A DNA stretch of 64,000 bases. Source: Oscillospiraceae bacterium. Its GTDB lineage: Bacteria; Bacillota; Clostridia; Oscillospirales; Acutalibacteraceae. The position numbers were made by a program, and so were the translations under genes. Below the pieces are notes generated by a model that saw only the letters and a program-made list of their open reading frames with translations, was not told the origin of the DNA and searched no databases. Below, one piece after another: positions 1 to 8,040 of this stretch (position 1 is its first letter; the number at the start of each line of letters is the position of its first letter). The DNA lies in assembly GCA_031261445.1 (NCBI GenBank), contig JAISJQ010000053.1, positions 1 through 64,000 of the forward strand, written 5' to 3'.

Positions 1-3000
1 GATACAAACGTTTATTCATGTATAGAGCATACCCAGGTTTTGAACCATAGAAGTACTCATCTATATTCACATCGCCTGGAGTGTTCCAGTATCCTCCATC
101 ATGCCGAATACCCCAAATATCATCGCCCGTTCCTGCGGAAAAGCTATGACGGAATGCGCCATCTTGTCGCCGACCAAAGTTCACGTAGATGTTATCGGTC
201 ATATAGCTTCCGCCCTGCAACGCGCCATTGGGCAGGTCGCCAACGAGCGAATTGATCCCAGAAGGCACTTGCAACTGCACCAAACCGTTGACATCCGGCG
301 TAATGATGGTCTCAAGTCCCGCAAGCAACGGGGCGATGCGATCCAAGCTCAGTGCATAGGACAGGCTCGGCAAGAGGCGTAGCAATTCTCGAATTGGTTT
401 TTCGCCTAGGTTCAAGAGGAACTGATCGATCGGCGCAAACAAGGCGTTGACAAAGCCCTTGCTCGCCTCGCGCGTTTGTGTGCCGTAGGTATAGCCCCAG
501 TTGTTATAACGCATATCGTAGCCAGCAAAGTGACTCGCGTTATATCCCATCGACTGCGTACCCCAATAGCCCGCCTGATCTGCCTGATCCAAGCGCGCAG
601 GGAAGCCCGGTTTTGTGGTATCCTTAAAGCTTCGCAATTGGTCAACGGTTGGGATTTTGTTATAGACAGATTTGGCTCCCGTGCTCCCGTCAAGACCCGC
701 AAGAAGCTCTAGGATGGGGGTAATGACTTTCGCAAAACCGTCATTACCACTGGCGGAGAGCTTTAGGGAAATGCTCGGCACAACCATCGGCACTGCGGCT
801 GCGCCTTGCGTATAAGTAGCATACCACATGTACGCTTCGCCGTTATACGCACTGTCACCGCCCGTAATGTTTTTCTTGCTACCGCCCTCAAGCTTACCAA
901 CCTTGGGCACAAAGCCTTGGTACTCAATGCCCAACAGCAACGCTTGCACCAGCGGGAAGACACCCGCAAGGGCGTTGCCCAGCGCCGCCTTAAAGCGCGT
1001 GGCGCGTGCGGTCGGATCGGTCTGGGCATTGATGCCCCAGTCAAGCGTCAGCGTGCCGACAGGTTTGGTGGTGTCGTAGATTTTGGATTCGTCGATATAC
1101 GGCGTGCTCGGATCATCGTCCAAACCAGATTCGCCGAGGACTTCCCACACGGGCGTGCCATCGGGATTGAGGGTCTGCTGGAAGATGCTCGCGTTCTTCC
1201 ATGTGTCAATGTTGTAGCCGTAACCCGTGTTGCTCCCGTTCCAGCTAACGACGCGCGGTTTCTCAATGTCTATGGCAGTTCCTCCGCCAATCGTGTAACC
1301 GTTGAGCCCCGTGGCAACAGGACTGGTCAGCTGTTCTTTCGGGCTCTTTTTGCCGCCCGTGTAGTAGGGATCGGAAGCAGAGAAGGTATTGTCGAGAATG
1401 CCGCCCAGAAGATCTGGATACAAGCGCAGATCCGTCAGGGTGTTGACGTTGCTTCGGCTCTCGATGTTGAACGCATTACCGTCTGTTTTATCGGTATTAC
1501 TACTTCCAATCGGCTTTGTTGAACCAGCAATATCATACACGTTGCGGTCGTTGGAGGTTTTTTCTGGCCCTGTACCATTGGCCAACAATTCGTGCAATGA
1601 GTAGATATCAAGGTGGGTATCCGTGCCAAATTGAGGAAGTGAACTCGGATTAATTGCATCCTTAAAGTTGGCGAACACGTTCTCGAACATGGGCAAAACC
1701 ATGCCATAGAGATAGGTGAGGAGGGTATTGACCAGCTCATCGGTATAGAGGCTATTGGTGACGAGCGACTGGAGGATGGTGTTGACGTTCACGGTGGTGG
1801 CCGTTTCCACGTCCACGCCCACGGAACTCAAATCCACACCCAGCGCGGCGAGGATGTCTTTGATGTTGCCGTCTTTGCCGATCAGGCCGTCCAGCGAATT
1901 GAGGAACGAATTGACGCGGTGACCTTCCACGTTGAAGTCTTCGCCCGGTTTGCGTGCCACGTCCACGGGGTCGCCGTCGACGGTGATGGTGTCGCCGTAG
2001 CGCGTGACGTACAGACCCGTCAGCTCAGTCGTGCCGTTGGAGGTAACGCCGCCATCGTTTGACCACTGCCACGAGCGGGTGTGCGCCCAATATTTTTCGG
2101 GATTCTCTTCAAATTCCTTGATGACATCGGACACGAGGAACTTCAGGAACAGCCAGTCGCCGATGATGGTGCGGCCGCTCACGTCCGCCCACTGCGCGGC
2201 GTAGGCTTGGTCTGCCGATGAGCGCGTGCCGTAGAGCGTGTTGTACGTGCCCGTCAAGGAGTAGATCTTGGCCGGCTCGTTCAGGTCGGTCGTGGGATAC
2301 ACGGACGCGTTGTTGATATAGGTCAAGCCCTGCGCGTGATTGAGCAGTGCATCGAGCACATTGGCGGGAATCTGGCTGATGAGCGTGCGCAGAGGCCCGA
2401 TTTGCTCCATGTCCACGGTGGCGATGTTGCCGTCAATCTTGACTTGCCCGCTGGCGTCGTACTTGGCGTACTCCGCCATGGCCGCGTTGACGGGCTCGGC
2501 GAAGCGACGCGCCAGTTCGTAGTACACGTCGTCGATTCTCTGCGGGATAACCGCCTTGCCCCACTCGGTTTCGGGAACATAGGTCTGGCGGTCGTGGGAG
2601 GGGTTGGCGTCAATGGGATTGGTGACGCAGTAGATTTCGTCCCACCAATCGGCGTGACCCAGCGCGGCGAGGTCACCCTTCGCCTTGTCGCTCATTGTGA
2701 AGTAGTCGACCCGACGCGCTTCCAGTTGCGCCAGCAGGGCGGCGAGGTTCTCGTCGTTCATGGCACGCAGTGTCGTGGTGGGATACCAGTTATCCGCCCA
2801 GAACATGCGCTCTCTGTACCACTGCGGCTCGTAACCCGCGACGCGTTGCGTGAAGGTTTGTTGCACGCCGTTTTCGTCCACAACGGGGTTGCCGCCTTCA
2901 TCGACGATGTTCGTGGTCTCGTCAATGGTCGTGCGGTAGGCGCTCTCGGCCTTGAGGGCTTTGGTGATGGTATCCAAATCCGTGAACGCTGGATAGAGCT

Positions 3001-5125
3001 CCACGTTCGTGATGCCCTGCGCGGCGGCCACGGCCTCGACCACGCGTTTATAGAACGCGCCCTGCGTGTTGTAGAGCAAAATCTCGTAGGTGGAGTACGG
3101 AATCTCTGCGTTCTTCACGCGATATGCGCCCGTGATGAGCGCTTCCTGCTCCGGCGTGAGGTTTGCGCCGTTGTTGAATACGGCGGCGACGCCTTCGGGG
3201 AACGCGTCGTTCCAGTCGCTGTTCTTGTCGTCAATCTGGCGTGCGCCGATATGGAAATCGGCGGTGATGTCCTTATAGGTCGCCACAAAGTCGTCGATGA
3301 TGGGCTTGTTTTCCGCCCAGAACCATGCGGCCGCCACGAGCTTGCAGTTCTCTACCCAAGCCCACGCCGCGCCGCTGGTGGCGCTGACGATGTTGGTGTT
3401 GATTGCGCCAGAGCCCCACTCTGCCCACTGATCCTTCACATACTGGATGCGTGAGCCGCTAGCCTGACTGCCCATGCCCGCCGAGCTGAGCGTGGCGAGC
3501 GCCGCGAGTTGGTTGCCGCCGATGGTGGCGAGCGCGTCGATGTCGTCCGCGGTCACTTTGCTCGTGCCCACGCGGTCAAGTGTATCATAGAGATGTCCGC
3601 CGCCGTCGGCTTGGTCGGCAATGAGTTGGATGGACAGCGTGGTCGCCTCGGCAAACGTGAATTTCACGCCATTGTTGGCGAAGATGCTCGGCACGGTCTT
3701 GACGATAAAGCCCACGTTTTTGGGGTCAAGCCCCACGTTCGGGTTGGTCAGTGCGCCCGTCTCTGTGCTGTAGAAGGTCTTGATTGCGCCAAAGGCCTTG
3801 CTGATGGCAATGGCGTCGACAACCTTGTTGTACCAAAGCGCGTATTGCGTCTGCCCCGCCACCGCGCTGGGCGCGTTGGAGATGTACTTGTCAAAAATTT
3901 GTTGCGCCTGTGCTTCCGTTATGTGGGCATTGGCGGTCTGAATAGCGGCCACGACTGGTATGCGAATTTCTGCCCAAGATCTTGGGGTTGCGACAGTTGC
4001 GCCGTCATTCGTGGCTGTTCCCGCTGGATTGCTACCGGCATCGCGGATGGATTCCAATTCACCCAAGGTGTAGACGTTCACCAAGTCTTTGACCGTTACG
4101 CCCGTGATGCTAGGCAACACGTTGTTCAGCGCAGTCTTAACACCCGAAAGGTCTTCGTTGGTTGTTGTATCCACAACGAACTGTAACTTATTCAAATAGT
4201 CCGTATAGATTCGAATATCCGCCGCATAACCATTGCTCCAGCTTTGGCGCGTGTGAATACTTGTTTCGCGATAGTTTGAACCATTGTCACCAGAAGCGTA
4301 GTTGCCGCCGCCCGGTAGACCGTTTGGAAGGGTGCGCCGACTAAAACGCTCGTGCCCAATCACCAGATTGCCTTCCAAATATATGCTTGCAGGAATATCG
4401 GCAATCGTGGGATATTCTTTCAGTGCGGTACTGATGTCACGTGTTTTTGTCTGAATGATATCTGGGAGTGTGCTGGGTTCTGTTGAAGCCGCAGGGGTAG
4501 CACCCGTGCCAGGTACTACGCCACCTCTGCGCATATCCGCATCGGGCGGACTCCATGCACCAGTTCCGCTTTCAATGCGCCAAGCGTTACTCGTCCAATA
4601 AAGTGTTCGACGGCTAGTGGCAACGTCTTCAATAATCTGTCCTGCGGCGGGTGCGCCGTCAACGCCACCGTGTCCGCTAGTGCCGTCCGCATAATGCCAA
4701 TAGCTGATTCCAGTGACCAGCCCATCAAGCCCCTTACGCGTCAGGTACTCATTGACATTTTCCGTTGAATTGTAAAAGATATCTGCGCCCGGGATGTCCT
4801 GTAGCCGAACATTTCCGCGCCACAGAGCGTTGTTCGTATGATCCGACCCAATCGCAGCAGGGACGCTCGAATCGACATCACTAAAAGCAAACGAGCCCGC
4901 CGCCAATTGTGCGGCACGGAAGTAGTCGCCATTGCCCAAGGCTTCCTGTGCGCCTGCGTAGCTAGCCGCATAGGGGGCGGCATCCGCCTTAATCGACAGC
5001 GCGGGGACAAGCACCGCCAGCAAAGGCAGCGCCACCACGACGGCGGACAGAAGCATCAGCAACGCCATAAGCGAGCTGAGGGCGCGCCTAGCAGGCACGC
5101 GGGATTTTTGGATGATTCTTGACAT
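1..5125 (-). CDS. Giant secreted protein, N-terminal 1708 codons (runs off the left edge)
   Basis: I do not recognise a family. The reading frame is open from an ATG at 5125-5123 to the window edge, so the protein exceeds 1700 residues and its C-terminus is not visible. An AAAAGGAGA ribosome site lies about nine bases upstream. Residues 1-50 form a signal peptide: basic MSRIIQKSRVPARR start, a long hydrophobic core, then a small-residue KADAAP region. The mature part is rich in Asn, Asp, Thr, Tyr and Trp, with almost no Cys and no further obvious membrane segment, as expected for an exported surface or secreted protein. Around residues 700-830 it becomes more helical and acidic. No LPXTG, S-layer homology or glycosidase motif was recognised, though a C-terminal anchor could lie outside the window. 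Long open frames on the opposite strand here are shadows. Coding and export: high confidence; function: unknown. Confidence 0.85.
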   Translation of the reverse strand, partial: MSRIIQKSRVPARRALSSLMALLMLLSAVVVALPLLAVLVPALSIKADAAPYAASYAGAQEALGNGDYFRAAQLAAGSFAFSDVDSSVPAAIGSDHTNNALWRGNVRLQDIPGADIFYNSTENVNEYLTRKGLDGLVTGISYWHYADGTSGHGGVDGAPAAGQIIEDVATSRRTLYWTSNAWRIESGTGAWSPPDADMRRGGVVPGTGATPAASTEPSTLPDIIQTKTRDISTALKEYPTIADIPASIYLEGNLVIGHERFSRRTLPNGLPGGGNYASGDNGSNYRETSIHTRQSWSNGYAADIRIYTDYLNKLQFVVDTTTNEDLSGVKTALNNVLPSITGVTVKDLVNVYTLGELESIRDAGSNPAGTATNDGATVATPRSWAEIRIPVVAAIQTANAHITEAQAQQIFDKYISNAPSAVAGQTQYALWYNKVVDAIAISKAFGAIKTFYSTETGALTNPNVGLDPKNVGFIVKTVPSIFANNGVKFTFAEATTLSIQLIADQADGGGHLYDTLDRVGTSKVTADDIDALATIGGNQLAALATLSSAGMGSQASGSRIQYVKDQWAEWGSGAINTNIVSATSGAAWAWVENCKLVAAAWFWAENKPIIDDFVATYKDITADFHIGARQIDDKNSDWNDAFPEGVAAVFNNGANLTPEQEALITGAYRVKNAEIPYSTYEILLYNTQGAFYKRVVEAVAAAQGITNVELYPAFTDLDTITKALKAESAYRTTIDETTNIVDEGGNPVVDENGVQQTFTQRVAGYEPQWYRERMFWADNWYPTTTLRAMNDENLAALLAQLEARRVDYFTMSDKAKGDLAALGHADWWDEIYCVTNPIDANPSHDRQTYVPETEWGKAVIPQRIDDVYYELARRFAEPVNAAMAEYAKYDASGQVKIDGNIATVDMEQIGPLRTLISQIPANVLDALLNHAQGLTYINNASVYPTTDLNEPAKIYSLTGTYNTLYGTRSSADQAYAAQWADVSGRTIIGDWLFLKFLVSDVIKEFEENPEKYWAHTRSWQWSNDGGVTSNGTTELTGLYVTRYGDTITVDGDPVDVARKPGEDFNVEGHRVNSFLNSLDGLIGKDGNIKDILAALGVDLSSVGVDVETATTVNVNTILQSLVTNSLYTDELVNTLLTYLYGMVLPMFENVFANFKDAINPSSLPQFGTDTHLDIYSLHELLANGTGPEKTSNDRNVYDIAGSTKPIGSSNTDKTDGNAFNIESRSNVNTLTDLRLYPDLLGGILDNTFSASDPYYTGGKKSPKEQLTSPVATGLNGYTIGGGTAIDIEKPRVVSWNGSNTGYGYNIDTWKNASIFQQTLNPDGTPVWEVLGESGLDDDPSTPYIDESKIYDTTKPVGTLTLDWGINAQTDPTARATRFKAALGNALAGVFPLVQALLLGIEYQGFVPKVGKLEGGSKKNITGGDSAYNGEAYMWYATYTQGAAAVPMVVPSISLKLSASGNDGFAKVITPILELLAGLDGSTGAKSVYNKIPTVDQLRSFKDTTKPGFPARLDQADQAGYWGTQSMGYNASHFAGYDMRYNNWGYTYGTQTREASKGFVNALFAPIDQFLLNLGEKPIRELLRLLPSLSYALSLDRIAPLLAGLETIITPDVNGLVQLQVPSGINSLVGDLPNGALQGGSYMTDNIYVNFGRRQDGAFRHSFSAGTGDDIWGIRHDGGYWNTPGDVNIDEYFYGSKPGYALYMNKRLY

Positions 5126-5297
5126 GAGAGAACATCTCCTTTTTGTTTTCGTGTTGTGTTGAGAAGGTGTGTGTGTTTGCGCGGCGACGCCCTTCTTCTG
5201 ACCGCAGGTCTGCGTCCTCCGCCGATGTACTTAAGTTTAGTTTCTGCCTTACCCGGAAGGGGGGTACAGTCATGGCAGGCTACACTTATATGACGAT

Positions 5298-5326
5298 ATT
5301 GTAACATCTTGACATTTGTATGTCAA
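5298..5326 (-). promoter_or_regulatory. Promoter of the giant secreted protein with overlapping palindromic operator
   Basis: On the minus strand TTGACA (5326-5321), a 17-base spacer and TACAAT (5303-5298) form a sigma-A promoter. The perfect palindrome CTTGACATTTGTATGTCAAG (5308-5327; arms of 8, loop of 4) covers the -35 and most of the spacer, the classic place for a repressor. A leader of roughly 165 bases with several GC-rich inverted repeats follows. I could not match the leader to a known riboswitch. Confidence 0.7.
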
Positions 5327-5443
5327 GCATATTCGTAACGTCAAAATAACCAAATTTTGAATTCTTTTTTGTGCATATTGCTACTTTTGTGAGGATTGCA
5401 AGGTTTCTGGGAGGCAAATCATGGTAACATTTTTGTAATATTC

Positions 5444-5472
5444 TTGACGAACGCGTGTCAATTTGCTATACT
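5444..5472 (+). promoter_or_regulatory. Sigma-A promoter in front of a hairpin-forming transcript
   Basis: TTGACG (5444-5449), a 17-base spacer and TATACT (5467-5472). No gene follows for 340 bases. The transcript would immediately enter a purine/pyrimidine hairpin closed by AGGACAG (5481-5487) and CTGTCCT (5545-5551). It may drive a short RNA or a long 5' leader of the SDR gene. Confidence 0.6.
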
Positions 5473-5478
5473 TTAGCG

Positions 5479-5556
5479 CGAGGACAGTGGGCGGGACACA
5501 GAGGGCGGAGTTATAAACCGCGGCTCTTCCCTGACTTCTGGTCGCTGTCCTTATTT
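5479..5556 (+). ncRNA. Candidate small RNA or hairpin leader
   Basis: The stretch just after the promoter at 5444-5472 is a long imperfect hairpin with a purine-rich left arm, a pyrimidine-rich right arm and a 7-bp closing stem, followed by TTATTT. It resembles a degenerate family B repeat. Whether a discrete RNA is made is inference only. Confidence 0.3.
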
Positions 5557-5559
5557 CAA

Positions 5560-5790
5560 TTTACAATTGACAATGGACAATGAACAATTGTAGGGGCGAC
5601 CCTTGTGGTCGCCCCGCGGGTATGGTCGCCCCATAGGGGTAGGGCACGCCCTACCCCTACGGGGCACGTGTAGGGGCGGCAATCTGCCGCCCGTTGGCGT
5701 GGTCGCCCCGGTCTATACAGGGCGACCACAAGGGTCGCCCCTACAAACCTCACGCCTCACGCCTCATCCCTCACGCCTCATTGCCCCTAC
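5560..5790. repeat. Intergenic repeat cluster (families D, A, E)
   Basis: A run of AACAATTGT-type words (about 5562-5595), then several GTAGGGGCG hairpins with ACC/GGT or GCA/TGC inner stems (to about 5745), then CCTCACGCCTCA words. No gene is visible between 5126 and 5814. Confidence 0.8.
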
Positions 5791-5814
5791 ATATCCCAAA
5801 TAAGGAGAACCCCC

Positions 5815-6618
5815 ATGAAAACGCCATACGGCAACCGCATTTTGATCACCGGCGCGTCGTCGGGCATTGGTCGGGCGGCGGCGGAGTTGTTCGCGGCGGC
5901 GGGGTGGACGGTGTTCGCCGCCAGCCGTTCGCCGCGCGAGAGCGACAGCGCGTCCGTCCTGCCCGTCACGATGGACGTAACGAGCGAGGAGAGCGTCCGC
6001 GCGGGGGTGGCGTATATAGAGGAAAAGGGCGGCGTGGGCGTGGTGCTCCACTGCGCAGGGTATGGCATTGCCGGCGCGGCGGAGGACACGCCCGATGCCG
6101 ACGCGCGGGCGCAGTTTGAGGTGAACTATTTTGGCACGCTGCGGGTCAACCGCTTTGTGCTCCCGCACATGCGAGAGCGCGGCCGCGGCCTCGCCATCAT
6201 GATGGGCAGCGTGGCCGGGCGGCTGCCCCTCCCCTATCAGTCGCACTATTCGGCCAGCAAGTACGCCATCGATTCCTACACGGAATCCCTACGCATGGAG
6301 GGGCGGCAGTTCGGCCTGCGCGCGTGCCTAGTCGAGCCGGGCGACACGGCGACAGGCTTCACGTCCGCGCGAAAAATGTGCACGCCAGAGGGCTCGCCCT
6401 ACGCGGACATGTGCGCCCGCGCCGTCGCCCGTATGGCGCACGACGAAGAGCACGGCGCACCAGCGAGCAAACCGGCGGCGGCCTGCCTCAAGCTCGCGGG
6501 GCAGTCGAACCCGCCCGTGCGCGTCACCGTGGGCTTACCTTATAAGATGGTCATCACCCTGCACCGCCTCCTCCCCGCCCGTTGGAGCGAGGCGATTTTG
6601 GGCGGATTATATGGTTGA
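5815..6618 (+). CDS. Short-chain dehydrogenase/reductase (SDR family)
   Basis: A 267-residue classical SDR oxidoreductase using NAD(P)H. The Rossmann dinucleotide motif TGASSGIG is at residues 12-19, the catalytic Ser in MMGSVAG is Ser132, and the YxxxK pair is Tyr145 and Lys149 in YSASK. Length fits classical SDRs. The ATG follows TAAGGAGAA at the right distance. The substrate cannot be told from sequence; neighbours (TruB downstream, repeats on both sides) do not help, and the gene appears to be transcribed alone. Confidence 0.9.
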   Translation: MKTPYGNRILITGASSGIGRAAAELFAAAGWTVFAASRSPRESDSASVLPVTMDVTSEESVRAGVAYIEEKGGVGVVLHCAGYGIAGAAEDTPDADARAQFEVNYFGTLRVNRFVLPHMRERGRGLAIMMGSVAGRLPLPYQSHYSASKYAIDSYTESLRMEGRQFGLRACLVEPGDTATGFTSARKMCTPEGSPYADMCARAVARMAHDEEHGAPASKPAAACLKLAGQSNPPVRVTVGLPYKMVITLHRLLPARWSEAILGGLYG

Positions 6619-6620
6619 TT

Positions 6621-6830
6621 TGTAGGGGCGGATATCATCCGCCCGCCCACGTGTAGGGGCGTCCCTTGTGGACGCCCTGATGCTGGGCAGGGCACGCCCT
6701 ATCCCTACGGGACGGTGGGTGTCCATACCCACAGGGCACATGCATTTGTCGCAGGGCGACCACAAGGGTCGCCCCTACAGGGCGGATTCTGCGAATCTAA
6801 CATCGAAAATCTAACATCTAGGATCTAATT
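6621..6830. repeat. Intergenic repeat cluster (families A, C)
   Basis: Several family A hairpins: inner stems GAT/ATC (start of the cluster), TCC/GGA (6655-6680) and ACC/GGT (6750-6780), followed by AATCTAACATCTAGGATCTAA-like family C words directly before truB. Confidence 0.75.
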
Positions 6831-7754
6831 TTGCATGGCATTTTATTGCTGAACAAGCCTGCGGGCATTACCTCCTTCCGCGCGGGCAACCGTGCGCGGG
6901 GCTGGCTGACGCGCGTGACGGGAGAGAAGCACAAAATCGGTCACACAGGCACGCTCGACCCCATGGCCACGGGCGTGCTCCCCCTGCTGACGGACGGCGC
7001 GACACGCTTTGCGCAGTTTTTGCCCACGCACGACAAGGCCTATCGCGCCACGCTGCAACTGGGTGTCACCACCGACACCCTCGACCGCACAGGCGCAGTG
7101 CTGCGCACCCGCCCTGTCACCTGCACCCGCGCGGACGTAGAGGCGGCGCTGGCGCAGTTTGTCGGCGAGATTGCGCAACTGCCGCCCATGTATTCCGCCA
7201 TCCGCGTGGACGGCGTGCGGCTCTATGAACGGGCGCGGCGCGGCGAAGAAATCGAGCGCAAGACCCGTTTTGTCACTGTGCACAGCATCGCGCTGGCGGC
7301 GGCGGACGAGCGGGCGGGGTGCTATACCTTAGATATAGCGTGTTCCGCCGGGACGTATATCCGCACGCTGGCGGCGGATCTGGGCGAAGTGCTCGGCTGC
7401 GGCGCACACCTCACCGCCCTTGAGCGCACACAGGCCAACGGCTTCGCCCTAGCCGACTGCGTCACGCTGGAGGCACTCGAGCAGTTCTACGACCAGACCG
7501 ATACCCGCCCGTTTGACGACCCAGTCCCCTATTTTGTGCCCTTAGGCGATGCCCTGGCCGCTTATCCCGCCGTCTGCGTGACAGCGGCACAGGCCGTGCG
7601 TTTTGGGCACGGCGGCGCACTTGACCGCGCCCGCGCCGAAAGCGTGCCCGATGGCCTGTGCCGCATCCTGTCCCCCGACGGCGCGTTTTTGGGGCTGGCG
7701 AACGCGCAAGAAGACGAATTACACGCCGTGCGTGTGATGAGAGGCGAGGGGTGA
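6831..7754 (+). CDS. truB: tRNA pseudouridine(55) synthase TruB
   Basis: Makes pseudouridine 55 in the T-loop of tRNAs. The 307-residue protein opens MHGILLLNKPAGITS, the usual TruB start, with catalytic Asp43 in GHTGTLDPMATG and the conserved CSAGTYIRTLAADLG motif in the second half. Length is normal. The start is TTG at 6831; an ATG four bases later is out of frame and stops at once. There is only a weak ribosome site because family C repeat words run up to the start. The stop codon at 7752 lies inside a family E repeat word (GAGGGGTGAGGA). In many Firmicutes truB is next to ribF; that is not so here. Confidence 0.95.
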   Translation: MHGILLLNKPAGITSFRAGNRARGWLTRVTGEKHKIGHTGTLDPMATGVLPLLTDGATRFAQFLPTHDKAYRATLQLGVTTDTLDRTGAVLRTRPVTCTRADVEAALAQFVGEIAQLPPMYSAIRVDGVRLYERARRGEEIERKTRFVTVHSIALAAADERAGCYTLDIACSAGTYIRTLAADLGEVLGCGAHLTALERTQANGFALADCVTLEALEQFYDQTDTRPFDDPVPYFVPLGDALAAYPAVCVTAAQAVRFGHGGALDRARAESVPDGLCRILSPDGAFLGLANAQEDELHAVRVMRGEG

Positions 7755-8040
7755 GGAGACAGATGCTGTAGGGGCGACCCTTGCCTGTGCCCTGCGGGTA
7801 TGGTCGCCCTGCTGTAGGGGTCGCCGCCCTCGGCGACCCGTTGTTTCCATGTGTTTTCAGAACCGCGGGACGCCGAGGGCGGCGTCCCCTACGGGGCGTG
7901 CATCCTCATTCCTGTATCCTCATCCCTCACGCCTCAATGGGCAGGGCGACCACAAGGGTCGCCCCTACCGGTCGCAAGCGAATGCATCAGTGCCGACCCA
8001 ATTACCGCCACGTAATTGTACATTGTACATTGTCCATTGT
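7755..8040. repeat. Intergenic repeat cluster (families E, A, D)
   Basis: Begins at the truB stop codon with family E words, continues with GTAGGGGCG hairpins and a related hairpin around GGGTCGCCGCCCTCGGCGAC, then CCTCATCCCTCACGCCTCA words, and ends in family D words (about 8015-8046) that contain the stop codon of the convergent transporter gene. Confidence 0.8.

Noticed and set aside
2336..3454. A 372-codon plus-strand open frame (also 806-1522 and 3509-4186)
   Set aside because: These lie wholly within the giant secreted protein gene, whose minus-strand frame has a signal peptide, ribosome site, promoter and natural composition. The plus-strand translations do not.
5130..5290. The leader of the giant secreted protein as a c-di-GMP or other riboswitch
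   Set aside because: Several GC-rich stems and a GGACGCAGACC segment are suggestive, but the conserved core of the known c-di-GMP-I class is not there and I could not fit another class.
5418..5435. A five-codon reading frame behind GGGAGG upstream of the 5444 promoter
   Set aside because: No promoter precedes it in a suitable place, and so short a match is expected by chance.
5592..5745. The regular GTAGGGGCG repeats as a possible CRISPR array
   Set aside because: Spacing is irregular, units are inverted as often as direct, inner sequences are self-complementary rather than unique spacers, and copies are scattered across the whole window with no cas genes.
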